A DNA stretch of 41,028 nucleotides from Chitinophagaceae bacterium (lineage in GTDB: Bacteria > Bacteroidota > Bacteroidia > Chitinophagales > Chitinophagaceae), in the NCBI GenBank assembly GCA_947483415.1, contig CANKLV010000003.1, forward strand, positions 1-41,028. Direction: 5' to 3'. The notes under the pieces were generated by a model. That model saw nothing but the letters and a program-made list of their open reading frames with translations, searched no databases and was not told the DNA's origin. The translations under genes were made by a program, and so were the position numbers. Below, piece after piece: positions 30,021 through 39,489 of this stretch (within the stretch, counting starts at the first letter, position 1; each line of letters begins with the position of its first letter).

Positions 30021-30098
30021 AATACTTTTTGCAAAAAAACTTGCTTCTAAATAATGCACAAAGAAAACGAAAAACTACGAAGTGACCCTAATAAAATT

Positions 30099-31520
30099 TT
30101 AAGCGGCCGGGAAAAACATGTGAATCAATCCATAAATAATGGCTGCAACTAATGCACTAATTGGAATGGTTAATATCCAAGCCCATAATAAATTGATGGT
30201 TACACCCCAACGAACAGCGGAAAGACGTTTTGTAGCGCCAACACCAATGATTGAACCCGTGATGGTATGTGTTGTGCTCACTGGAATGCCCATTTGTTCG
30301 GTCATGAATAAAGTAAACGCTCCTGATGTTTCGGCAGCAACACCTTCAAGTGGCGTTACTTTAGTGATTTTAGACCCCATTGTTTTAATGATTTTCCAAC
30401 CACCGCTAATGGTGCCTAATCCAATGGCAGTATAACAAGCTAAAGGAACCCAAGTTAATTCTTTTAAAACTGCACCAACATCTCCATAGCGTTGACTATT
30501 ATATGCAACAAACGCTGCTCCAATAATCCCCATCACTTTTTGAGCATCGTTTCCACCATGTCCAATACTGAAAGCAGCGGATGAAAGCAACTGAAGTTTT
30601 TTGAACATATTAGCTGTTCTATAAGCAGTTGGCGTACTGATTTTTTCGGAATAAAAATACACCACTATGAAAATGACAATCATTCCAAAAATGATATTTA
30701 CGATTAAAGAGTTGTCTGATTTTTTTACGGCAGAAATGAATTTTTTATCATCAATAGATTGATCGACATTCATTTTAATTGTAGCCGTTAATTTTTCGGC
30801 ACCCAAAGATTTATATTCCTTGAGATAAGGTTGAATTTTATCTATTTTTTGTTGAGTTTGTTCAAGTTCTATTTTCTTTGCTGAGTTATTTAGAGCTTCC
30901 TTCTTTAAGGCTTCAATTTTATAATACTTTGTAATGTTTTCTTTTAATTTGTTTTGTTCAAACTGTGCAAATAAAAACCAAGTGACAATGGAAACCAATA
31001 CAATTATGCCGATTTTAAGCCAGAAATTTTGAATAATGGTAACGATGGTTATAAAAATAGAAATGGCCATTCCAATTAATGGCGCCAGAAAAATAAATAA
31101 TATGATTTCTGAAATCTTTTTTATTTCAATAATGGTTTCAATTGGAGAAAACCCGTTTTTTAAAATGGCGTGTGTAATTGCAGCTCCGGCAAATCCACCG
31201 ATTAATGTGTGAGATGAAGAAGAGGGAATTCCGAACCACCAAGTAAGCAAGTTCCAAAAAATAGCAGCAATTAATCCAGATAAAATAACAGGAAGGGTAA
31301 TGTATTCAGCGTGTACAGTTTTACCAATGGTGTTGGCAACTGCATGATCCTGAAATAGAAAAAACGCTACAAAATTAAAAGTAGCTGCCCAAATTACAGC
31401 TTGTGTTGGCGTAAGTACTTTAGTAGAAACAACGGTTGCAATAGAATTTGCCGCATCATGGAATCCATTTATGTAATCAAAGACTAAGGCAAGTATTACA
31501 ATTACTATCAGTAAAGTCAT
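30099..31520 (-). CDS. Inorganic phosphate transporter (PiT family)
   Basis: DYINGFHDAANSIATVVSTKVLTPTQAV, GIPSSSSHTLIGG, SIGHGGNDAQKVMGII, GIPVSTTHTITGSIIGVG. Confidence 0.94.
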   Translation of the reverse strand: MTLLIVIVILALVFDYINGFHDAANSIATVVSTKVLTPTQAVIWAATFNFVAFFLFQDHAVANTIGKTVHAEYITLPVILSGLIAAIFWNLLTWWFGIPSSSSHTLIGGFAGAAITHAILKNGFSPIETIIEIKKISEIILFIFLAPLIGMAISIFITIVTIIQNFWLKIGIIVLVSIVTWFLFAQFEQNKLKENITKYYKIEALKKEALNNSAKKIELEQTQQKIDKIQPYLKEYKSLGAEKLTATIKMNVDQSIDDKKFISAVKKSDNSLIVNIIFGMIVIFIVVYFYSEKISTPTAYRTANMFKKLQLLSSAAFSIGHGGNDAQKVMGIIGAAFVAYNSQRYGDVGAVLKELTWVPLACYTAIGLGTISGGWKIIKTMGSKITKVTPLEGVAAETSGAFTLFMTEQMGIPVSTTHTITGSIIGVGATKRLSAVRWGVTINLLWAWILTIPISALVAAIIYGLIHMFFPAA

Positions 31521-31569
31521 AAGTCATTTTTAAATCTATGCTAAAATAATGGATTGATTTATTTTAGTT

Positions 31570-32238
31570 CTACGCATATTTAATAATAATAGATTCAATG
31601 ACATTAGCTACATCCTCGCATTTATCAGTTACAATTTCCATTACTTGATAAATTTCTCTTTTTTTAATCACTTCTTTAGCATCAGGCTCTGTAGCAAAAA
31701 GATTTTCAATACTCATATCAAATACATGATCGGCTTGATTTTCAATGTTGTTTATCGCTACCAAAGCGTCTGTAATTTTGCGCATGTTTTTCATGTCTCT
31801 TATTTCAACTACAGCGTTATGTACCTGGTTACAACCCAAAGTAATTAAATCGGCCATTTTTCTGATGCCTTCATCATTTGGATTTACATGATAAAAATTG
31901 ATCTTTTTTGCTGATGCATAGATATAATCTGCAATATCATCTAATGCAGTTGCTAAATAATGTATGTCTTCTCTATCGAATGGCGTAATGAAATTTTTAC
32001 CCAATTCTGTAAAGATTTGGTGGGTATAATCATCATTCAAATGCTCCATATCTTCTACTTCTTTAATCAAAGCCTGACGCTTTTCATAGTCATCCTCATT
32101 TACAATAGCTACTAATTTAGCACCCATTTTTACCAAAACGGTTGAAACGTTTTCAAAAAGCTGGTAAAATATCTTGTCTTTTGGTAGAAAGATTTTAAAA
32201 ATTGTGTTGAAAGCCATATTAAATTGTTTATCGGACAA
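31570..32238 (-). CDS. DUF47 family protein (PhoU-like, PiT partner)
   Basis: VEDMEHLNDDYTHQIFTELGKNFITPFDREDIHYLATALDDIADYIYA; located directly upstream of the PiT gene. Confidence 0.93.
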   Translation of the reverse strand: MSDKQFNMAFNTIFKIFLPKDKIFYQLFENVSTVLVKMGAKLVAIVNEDDYEKRQALIKEVEDMEHLNDDYTHQIFTELGKNFITPFDREDIHYLATALDDIADYIYASAKKINFYHVNPNDEGIRKMADLITLGCNQVHNAVVEIRDMKNMRKITDALVAINNIENQADHVFDMSIENLFATEPDAKEVIKKREIYQVMEIVTDKCEDVANVIESIIIKYA

Positions 32239-32367
32239 ATGTAATTTTTTAGTTTAGTTATTTATCAGAATTTTAAAAGATAATTTTTACTTAACGTTGG
32301 ATATTGAAAAAGCTATTTTTAAAATATTATCACCAGAGTTTTTAAATTGATTTAGAAAACTGAATTT

Positions 32368-33342
32368 TTAAGGTTCGATAAAATCTATTTCTAAAAGTTG
32401 TTTTCTTTTATGTTCAATTTTAGTCTTATTATTTTTTGAGTATTTGTCAAACATTTTAAATAATAAAATCAAGAACCCGGCGGCTAAAAAAATAAACCAC
32501 CATTCTGTTTTCATTTCTACATCATTGACATCTATTTTTTTATTTTGTAATGAAAAAATAAACATCATAACGATTATTATTCCATTATTGAGAAAATGAG
32601 CAATTATATTTACCCAAATGTTTTTTGATTTGTAATAAAGCAATCCAAGTGCAAAACCAAGTATAGCTCTACTTAAAAATAGAAATATTGACCCATGGAC
32701 CAAGCTAAAAAGTAAAGAGGAAACGGCAATCGCTAGGATTGGTTTCTTCCACCAATTCACCAATAGATTTTGTAAAGCAGCCCTAAAAAATACTTCTTCG
32801 AATAATGCGGGTAAAAATGCCATAATAAACAAAGCCAAAAACAAATCTGAAGCATCGTTCATTTTACTAAATATCATCACATTCTCGCTGTAAGTTTTTT
32901 CTAAACTGAGTGCCAATGTATTTAATTGATGAAAATGACTAACGATAGATTTTGAGAACTCTGCCAAAGGTTCGGCCATTAAATTGGCTGAAAACATAAC
33001 GAGAAAGCCAATCAATATTTGAAATCCGTTTATGTATTTATTAAAGCCCAACCAAAAAATGTTTTTTCCATTGCATATCCTAGAATAAATAAAAGCGGGT
33101 ACAAAAAACAAAAAGAAAGTGTTGAAAAACTGCATCCATCGCATTAAATTGATGTTCTCTGGTTTTTTAATGGCATCCATTATTGCTTTTTCAATTCCAT
33201 TAAATCCAGTGTTTTTGGGAATCATTTGCATGCCCATTGCAATTTGAACAATTGTAGCAATAATAACACAACCTCCAATTAGGACTAATAAAATTCCCAA
33301 TTGTCCCATTCCGGTAAAACCTTTATTGCTTTTATATTGCAT
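32368..33342 (-). CDS. CPBP family intramembrane metalloprotease
   Basis: FEEVFFRAALQNLL (EExxxR), FSLVHGS (FxxxH), IIAHFLNNG. Confidence 0.9.
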   Translation of the reverse strand: MQYKSNKGFTGMGQLGILLVLIGGCVIIATIVQIAMGMQMIPKNTGFNGIEKAIMDAIKKPENINLMRWMQFFNTFFLFFVPAFIYSRICNGKNIFWLGFNKYINGFQILIGFLVMFSANLMAEPLAEFSKSIVSHFHQLNTLALSLEKTYSENVMIFSKMNDASDLFLALFIMAFLPALFEEVFFRAALQNLLVNWWKKPILAIAVSSLLFSLVHGSIFLFLSRAILGFALGLLYYKSKNIWVNIIAHFLNNGIIIVMMFIFSLQNKKIDVNDVEMKTEWWFIFLAAGFLILLFKMFDKYSKNNKTKIEHKRKQLLEIDFIEP

Positions 33343-33388
33343 AACCAGTTATTTAGCTGTAATTTAGCGTGCAATATACAAATTATCT

Positions 33389-34426
33389 ATGCCCAAAATT
33401 GACAATATACAATTACCAGAATTTCCTATTTTACTTGCACCTATGGAAGATGTGAGTGATCCACCTTTTCGCGCTGTTTGTAAAGACAACGGAGCAGATT
33501 TAATGTACAGTGAATTTATTAGCAGCGAAGGTTTGATACGCGATGCCATTAAGAGTTTGAAAAAATTAGATTTCAGTGAAGAAGAACGTCCATTTGGCAT
33601 TCAAATATTTGGCGGAGATGAGGAGGCAATGGCGATGAGTGCAAGGATTTGCGAAACGGTAAACCCTGATTTAGTAGACATAAATTTTGGTTGTCCGGTG
33701 AAAAAAGTAGTAAGTAAAGGTGCTGGCGCAGGTGTACTGAAAGATATCGATTTAATGGTTCGTTTAACAGAAGCCGTTGTAAAAAGTACCAATTTGCCCG
33801 TGACAGTAAAAACAAGATTGGGTTGGGATGAGCAATCAAAAAACATAGAAGAAGTTGCGGAGCGTATGCAGGATGTTGGTGTGAAAGCTTTAGCTATACA
33901 TGGTAGAACAAGGGCGCAATTATACAAAGGAGAAGCAGATTGGAGTTTAATTGCCAAAGTGAGAAACAATCCGAGGATGCATATTCCGATTTTTGGAAAT
34001 GGAGATATCGATAGTCCACAAAAAGCATTGCTATACAAAAATCGATATGGGGTAGATGGGATAATGATAGGTCGTGCTGCCATTGGATACCCTTGGATTT
34101 TCCGCGAAATAAAAGCTTATTTAAAAGATCAAACTTTACTTCCTCCACCAACATTAGCCGAAAGAATTGAAGTGTGTAAAAAGCATTTGCATAAATCAAT
34201 TGATTGGAAAGGTCCGATAGTGGGCATCAACGAAATGCGTAGACATTATACCAATTATTTAAAAGGACTTCCGGGTATAAAAGAATTCAGATATCGACTG
34301 GTAACCTTAAATTCGCCTCAAGAAATCAACGAGGTGCTTGATGAAATAACTGCACATTATTCAGAGTATCAATTTCCGCATATTCCGATTGAGATAATAG
34401 ATTACCATCAGAAATGTCCGTTGTAA
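33389..34426 (+). CDS. dusB: tRNA-dihydrouridine synthase (DusB-like)
   Basis: LAPMEDVSDPPFRAVCKDNGADLMYSEFI, DINFGCPVKKVVSKGAGAGVL, HGRTRAQLYKGEADW, NGDIDSP. Confidence 0.93.
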   Translation: MPKIDNIQLPEFPILLAPMEDVSDPPFRAVCKDNGADLMYSEFISSEGLIRDAIKSLKKLDFSEEERPFGIQIFGGDEEAMAMSARICETVNPDLVDINFGCPVKKVVSKGAGAGVLKDIDLMVRLTEAVVKSTNLPVTVKTRLGWDEQSKNIEEVAERMQDVGVKALAIHGRTRAQLYKGEADWSLIAKVRNNPRMHIPIFGNGDIDSPQKALLYKNRYGVDGIMIGRAAIGYPWIFREIKAYLKDQTLLPPPTLAERIEVCKKHLHKSIDWKGPIVGINEMRRHYTNYLKGLPGIKEFRYRLVTLNSPQEINEVLDEITAHYSEYQFPHIPIEIIDYHQKCPL

Positions 34427-34469
34427 AAAAACATTACAACATCGAATAATTGAATTAATCATTTTGTAA

Positions 34470-34495
34470 GTTAATTTCCCCAAATTGAAATTAAC
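34470..34495. promoter_or_regulatory. Leader hairpin GTTAATTTC-CCCAAATT-GAAATTAAC, ending 3 nt before the RAYT ATG
   Basis: Perfect 9-bp inverted repeat with 8-nt loop. Confidence 0.6.
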
Positions 34496-34498
34496 ACT

Positions 34499-35020
34499 AT
34501 GAATATTTTTAATTCTAAAATCCAAGGTCGAAAATCTTTTCGATTAAGAGATTTTGATTACGCTCAAGATGGACTTTATTTTCTTACCATCAATTGCCAC
34601 AATAGGAGAAGTCTTTTTGGAGAAATTCAATTAAATAAGCATGAGAAATTCAAAGTTGAAATGCAATTAAGTGATGCAGGTAAAATAGCAAATCAATGTT
34701 GCTTAGATATTCCAAATCATTTTCCAAATGTAATTTTACACGATTATATAATTATGCCCAATCACATTCATGCAATTATTGAATTAAATAACAAAGTAGG
34801 GGTTGAAAATCTTCAACCTCGACGAAATGAATTTCAAAAAATCATTCCTGGTTCTATTGGATCAATTGTGCGAGGTTTTAAAATTGGCGTAACCAAATGG
34901 ATGCGACAAAATACAGACATACATGATGTTTGGCAACGTAATTATTACGAAGTCATAATTAATAATGACCAAGCATATAATGAAATATCAATGTACATTT
35001 CAAATAACCCCAAAAATTGA
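34499..35020 (+). mobile_element. REP-associated tyrosine transposase (RAYT; Y1/IS200-like HUH transposase)
   Basis: RKSFRLRDFDYAQDGLYFLTINCHNRRSLFG; HUH YIIMPNHIHAIIEL; SIVRGFKIGVTKWMR; VWQRNYYEVIINND with candidate catalytic Tyr. Confidence 0.92.
34796..34823. repeat. REP-like palindrome copy 1 inside the RAYT CDS (GTAGGGGTTGAAAATCTTCAACCTCGAC)
   Basis: Core GGTTGAA-AATC-TTCAACC stem-loop; encodes VGVENLQPR. Confidence 0.8.
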
Positions 35021-35039
35021 CTTGAAGAAGATGAAAAAT

Positions 35040-35067
35040 GTAGGGGTTGAAAATCTTCAACCCTTAC
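35040..35067. repeat. REP-like palindrome copy 2 downstream of RAYT (GTAGGGGTTGAAAATCTTCAACCCTTAC)
   Basis: 12-bp stem (one G-T pair) with AATC loop; identical to copy 1 over GTAGGGGTTGAAAATCTTCAACC. Confidence 0.85.
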
Positions 35068-35071
35068 AAGT

Positions 35072-35089
35072 AAAATCTTCAACCCTTAC
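35072..35089. repeat. REP-like half copy AAAATCTTCAACCCTTAC
   Basis: 18-nt exact direct repeat of 35050-35067. Confidence 0.85.
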
Positions 35090-35721
35090 GACTGCATCAA
35101 ATTATGTTCAAGTGCATATAAAGTGAGTGCAGTATTGGTTTTCATGTTCATCTTTGTTAAGATTCTTGAACGATAAGTACTTACTGTTGTTAAGCTCAAA
35201 AGCATAGAGTCTGCAATTTCAGAAATGGTTTTTCCAGACGCCAGCAATTGAAGCACCGTAAATTCCCGGTCAGATAGGATATGGTGAAGCGGCGCGCCAT
35301 TATTTTTATCAACTATAGAAGCTAGTTTTTCTGCAACATTTGGGGTAATATATTTTTTTCCATTAAGCACCCTTTTAACTGCGTCAACCAATTCTTCTGG
35401 CGCCAAATCTTTACTCAAATAGCCCGATGCCCCAGCCTTTAAAACACGAATGGCATAATGATCTTCGGAGTGAATGCTTAAAATTAAAACGGGCAGTTTG
35501 GGTCTTAATAATTTAATTTGTGGCAATGCATCTAATCCACTTCTTCCTGGCATAGATAAATCACTAATGACCAAATCCCAATTTTTTTGAATGATTTGTT
35601 CAATCATAGATTCCGCATCTTTTGCTTCGCCGATATTACAATCAGGGAAACCTTCCTGCAATATTTGTTGAATGCCTTTTCTTACAACGGTGTGATCGTC
35701 AGCAATTAAAATGTCAAGCAT
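35086..35721 (-). CDS. NarL/LuxR-type response regulator
   Basis: Receiver DILIADDHTVVRKGIQQIL..DLVISDLSMPGRSGLD..KAGASGYLSKD; LuxR HTH LSDREFTVLQLLASGKTISEIADSMLLSLTTVSTYRSRIL. Confidence 0.95.
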   Translation of the reverse strand: MLDILIADDHTVVRKGIQQILQEGFPDCNIGEAKDAESMIEQIIQKNWDLVISDLSMPGRSGLDALPQIKLLRPKLPVLILSIHSEDHYAIRVLKAGASGYLSKDLAPEELVDAVKRVLNGKKYITPNVAEKLASIVDKNNGAPLHHILSDREFTVLQLLASGKTISEIADSMLLSLTTVSTYRSRILTKMNMKTNTALTLYALEHNLMQS

Positions 35722-38185
35722 CTTGTAAATTATTTTTAGGGATTTGTAAATTCAAAATCGTGCCTTTATTCAGCGTACTCTTAATGGTTAATATGCCGCC
35801 AATCATAATCGCTCTTTCTTTCATGCCCAATAATCCTAAACTTCTTTTGTTTTTATCTGATGAATGATCAAATCCAATTCCATTGTCTTCTATTTTAAAA
35901 ATATAATGATGATTGAATTCAGAAAAAACAGTTGTAACCATTGTTGCTTTTGAATGCCTAAGAATATTGGTTAAACTCTCTTGGAATATTCTGAAAATAG
36001 CGGTTGATATTTTTTGATCTATTGTTGAAGTTACGTTTTCTGCTACAAAACTGGTTTCAATATTATAGTGATTTTGAAATTCATCAGATTCCCATTCCAA
36101 AGCAGAAATAAGCCCCAAATCATCTAAAATACTGGGCCTGAGTTGAGCCGCAATTCTTCTAACCGTTTTTAATGTTTGATCAGATAATGCGATACTTTGA
36201 TTGATGTGGTTTGAAATTTCCGGTGTTGCATTTATTAATTTTTTATTCAACCAAGAGATGCTCATTTTTAATCCGGTTAATTGCTGACCTAATTCATCAT
36301 GTATTTCCCTTGAAATTCTTGTTCTTTCTTCTTCTCTGATGTTTTGCAAATCTGTTGCCAAATTTCGTAATTCTTGTTGAACTTTTACGCGCTCCGAAAT
36401 ATCAATGCCTACGCCCATCATACAATCTTGGTCTCCCATTTTAATATAAATACCGGTAAAATAATAAGGAATTCTTCGACCATCTTTTGTAAGTAAATCT
36501 GCCTCAATTGAATCTGCTCCGTTTTCGAAAACACCATTTATTTTTTCTATAAGAATTGATTTGTTTTCTTCTACAAAAAAATCAAGTGGATGTAATCTAG
36601 CCATCTCTTTCTTATTGTAACCGGTTATGTTTAGAATATTATCATTCCATCTCATGAAATCACCTTCTTTATTGAACATATAAAAAATCCCTGGTAAACT
36701 GTTTATGAGCCCATCAGACAATTCCTTTTCATTTATAATTTCTTGCTTTATTTCTTCTTCAATGGTGATATTTTGTACGCACCCTACAAGTCTTGTTGGT
36801 TCTCCGTTTTCGTTGTAAATGATGATTGATTTGTTAACCAATATTAGCCACTCAACTTCATTTTTTTTGAACCTGTATTTAAAATAAAAAATCGTTTTTT
36901 TGTTAACAAGTGTATCTGTAATAAGCGTGTTTAATGTAGTAAAATCTTCTGGGTGAATTCGAGATTGCAATTCATCGTAAAAAATATATTCATCAACAAT
37001 TTTTTTGAAATAGCTTAAGTATTTTTTATTTCCCCAAATTTTATCACTGCCAAATTTCATATCCCAAATGGCATCATCAGTTGCCTCCATCATTAATTCA
37101 AATCGTGTATTTATCAGTTTTTGCTCACTTATTTTTAATTCAACTTCTTTTTCAAGATTTTTTTGAATATCAATTTGGTTTGAAATATTTCTAATTACGG
37201 TTACGGTGCCAATGGCTTTATTTTGTTCGTCGTAAAAGTTAGAGGTTGAAGCATTAACATTAATTGGCGCTCCGTCTTTACTTATGTAAATTAAGTTCCC
37301 GTTCCACTTTTTATCCAAATCTATTTTGGAAAGTACTTCTTCTAAATTGCTGGCTCCGAAATCTGTTTTTAATAAAATGGATAATCGAACACCAACAGCT
37401 TCTGCTTTGCTAAATCCAAATAATTGTTCTGCATAAATGTTCCAATCTGTAATTATAAAATTTTTATCCGTTGTAATAATTGGGTCATAAATGTTTAATA
37501 AGATAGAACTGTTCAGTTGTAAAAGGCGTTCTCTAATTCGAAGTTTTTTTAGTTTGCGAAAAATCCAAAAAAACATAAAACCAAAAAACAAAATTGAAAT
37601 GGTATATCCAATGTTAATAATAGCAAATCGGTTATTCAACAATTTGTTATTTAAGTAATTTGATTTTTCAAGTTTATTAATGTTTTTTTCCGAAAATGCA
37701 GCATGTTCAATTTCAAACGCATTCATTAATGAAATTCCTTTGCTCGATGAAACAAAATGATTTGCTGAATCATGCCCCCATTTTTTTCTTACGTTAATCG
37801 ATTCTTTTAAAAAATAAATATTATTTTCTATAGCAGATTTAAGTTTTTCAAAATCATCTTTCTCGTTATTTTTTTCGCCTTTTAAATTTTGTAATTCAAA
37901 AATGTTTTTGCGAAGTGAATCTTCAAAGTTTAGAAAGTTGGCAACGTGCACTTCATTGTTTTCAATTAAATAATTCAATTGTAAAGTTTCTAATTGCTTA
38001 AGGTTATCATTTATCTTTTGTAATTGATTTAATCTTTTTAAAGATGTTTCAATATTGGTTGATTCCGTATACGCTGCTTTTAAATCGTAATAAGTGATCA
38101 AAATAAAATACAAAAGTCCAAGTGTGGCCAATGTAAAAGAAATAAGCACAAAAGACTTGGTTTTCTTAATGTTCATGATGAGCAA
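35714..38185 (-). CDS. Multi-PAS sensor histidine kinase (HisKA_3/NarX-type)
   Basis: Two TM segments flanking an N-terminal sensory region; several PAS domains; EERTRISREIHDELGQQLTGLKMSISWL; HATPase ESLTNILRHSKATMV..IEDNGIGFD..SLGLLGMKERA. Overlaps the response regulator by 8 bp. Confidence 0.95.
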   Translation of the reverse strand: MLIMNIKKTKSFVLISFTLATLGLLYFILITYYDLKAAYTESTNIETSLKRLNQLQKINDNLKQLETLQLNYLIENNEVHVANFLNFEDSLRKNIFELQNLKGEKNNEKDDFEKLKSAIENNIYFLKESINVRKKWGHDSANHFVSSSKGISLMNAFEIEHAAFSEKNINKLEKSNYLNNKLLNNRFAIINIGYTISILFFGFMFFWIFRKLKKLRIRERLLQLNSSILLNIYDPIITTDKNFIITDWNIYAEQLFGFSKAEAVGVRLSILLKTDFGASNLEEVLSKIDLDKKWNGNLIYISKDGAPINVNASTSNFYDEQNKAIGTVTVIRNISNQIDIQKNLEKEVELKISEQKLINTRFELMMEATDDAIWDMKFGSDKIWGNKKYLSYFKKIVDEYIFYDELQSRIHPEDFTTLNTLITDTLVNKKTIFYFKYRFKKNEVEWLILVNKSIIIYNENGEPTRLVGCVQNITIEEEIKQEIINEKELSDGLINSLPGIFYMFNKEGDFMRWNDNILNITGYNKKEMARLHPLDFFVEENKSILIEKINGVFENGADSIEADLLTKDGRRIPYYFTGIYIKMGDQDCMMGVGIDISERVKVQQELRNLATDLQNIREEERTRISREIHDELGQQLTGLKMSISWLNKKLINATPEISNHINQSIALSDQTLKTVRRIAAQLRPSILDDLGLISALEWESDEFQNHYNIETSFVAENVTSTIDQKISTAIFRIFQESLTNILRHSKATMVTTVFSEFNHHYIFKIEDNGIGFDHSSDKNKRSLGLLGMKERAIMIGGILTIKSTLNKGTILNLQIPKNNLQDA

Positions 38186-38226
38186 CTTAATTTAGTTTGT
38201 AAATATATTTTAATCTACAAACAAAA

Positions 38227-38499
38227 CTAAACATGCATAAATAATCGTATGCAAGTCCAATAAAGGGCAATCAATGCAATAAGTAAAGAAACAGGAATGA
38301 CTATTTTTTTACGATACCATGTTTCGGAGCCATATGGCTTACCAATGATAAAATAAGCAAGAAGTAGAATGATGATTTAGATAAATAAATGACCATAGAA
38401 TTTTCTGAATATCAAAAGAGATTTCCACTTTGTTCTAATCAACATTTTATTTCTATCGACCATTACAATATGGCTAATGGTTATTAAAAAAAATTTGAC
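38227..38499 (-). pseudogene. Small membrane protein remnant with an in-frame stop
   Basis: Single minus-strand frame reads VKFFLITISHIVMVDRNKMLIRTKWKSLLIFRKFYGHLFI*IIILLLAYFIIGKPYGSETWYRKKIVIPVSLLIALIALYWTCIRLFMHV*, one internal TAA (38377-38379). Confidence 0.5.
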
Positions 38500-38611
38500 T
38501 TAATATCTATTTGTAGCTTCGTAGAAATTCGTTTAATCCTTGCTTATAGTAAGATTCATTTTTTGCTATTGTTTTTTTTATACCTTATTTTTGATTAAAT
38601 AAAATATAAAA

Positions 38612-39322
38612 ATGAGCATTAAAATCGCCAGATTTACCAAGTCTATTTTCGTTAAATTTAAACTGCACTTAATTTTTGGATTTTTGGAAGGATTTTTTAT
38701 ACAATTCGCACAACTAATTAAAATGTCGAAATGGATAAATGAAAGTAGGGATATCGATGGCAATGATTTTTTTTCAAAATGGGATTATGAAAAGAGATTT
38801 AAACTTTACAGTAATATAATTCAAAATGAAAAATTAGAGGAGGAAATAAATTATTTAGAGTTTGGCGTTGCTTCTGGAGTGTCATTTGAATGGTGGATGA
38901 AAAAAAATACAAATGCTTCATCGCGATTTTACGGCTTCGATACTTTTACCGGTTTGCCAGAAGATTTTGGACAATACAAAAAAGGGTATTTTAATTCAGG
39001 ATCTATTCCAGTTATTATTGACAATAGAGGAAAATTTTATCAGGGATTATTTCAGCAAACATTACCTGGTTTTTTGAAGGAGTTTGATAGTACAAAACGA
39101 AATGTGGTAATGATGGATGCTGATCTTTATACGGCAACTTTATACACGCTTACTAGCCTTGCTCCTTATTTAAAAAAAGGAGATATTATTTTGTTTGACG
39201 AGTTTTGTGTTCCTACACATGAATTTAAGGCTTACCAGGACTTCATTAATAGTTATTATGTAGAGTTAGAGCCCATTGGAGTAGCCAACAACTATTACTT
39301 CATTGCATTTAAAATTAAATAA
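38612..39322 (+). CDS. Class I SAM-dependent methyltransferase (TylF/MycF-like)
   Basis: INYLEFGVASGVSFEWWMKK, FYGFDTFTGLPEDF, VVMMDADLYTATLYTLTSLAPYLKKGDIILFDEF. Confidence 0.8.
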   Translation: MSIKIARFTKSIFVKFKLHLIFGFLEGFFIQFAQLIKMSKWINESRDIDGNDFFSKWDYEKRFKLYSNIIQNEKLEEEINYLEFGVASGVSFEWWMKKNTNASSRFYGFDTFTGLPEDFGQYKKGYFNSGSIPVIIDNRGKFYQGLFQQTLPGFLKEFDSTKRNVVMMDADLYTATLYTLTSLAPYLKKGDIILFDEFCVPTHEFKAYQDFINSYYVELEPIGVANNYYFIAFKIK

Positions 39323-39489
39323 CAAACTGTTATTTGTGTTGGTCTTTTCAATGTAAAATCAAGCAGCATTTTTTAAAATGGAATGGACGATTGTATCAAA
39401 GCCATAAAAAACCGTTTTTTGAACTTATTCAATTTGAACAACAAATCAGTTCAGAATTTTAAGATCAATTCTCATTTTGTTATTAATAA

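Noticed and set aside
30099-32238. PiT + DUF47 gene pair as a novel transporter system
   Set aside because: Well-known conserved pairing of phosphate transporter with PhoU-like DUF47 protein.
33601-34083. 160-aa and other antisense ORFs within dus
   Set aside because: Fully inside a strongly supported tRNA-dihydrouridine synthase CDS; no recognisable domain.
35086-38185. HK/RR pair as a novel system
   Set aside because: Standard NarX/NarL-type two-component pair; only its repeat-derived 3' end is unusual.
39317-39335. AAATAACA-AAC-TGTTATTT hairpin at the methyltransferase stop codon
   Set aside because: AT-rich 8-bp stem without a T-run; too weak to call a terminator.
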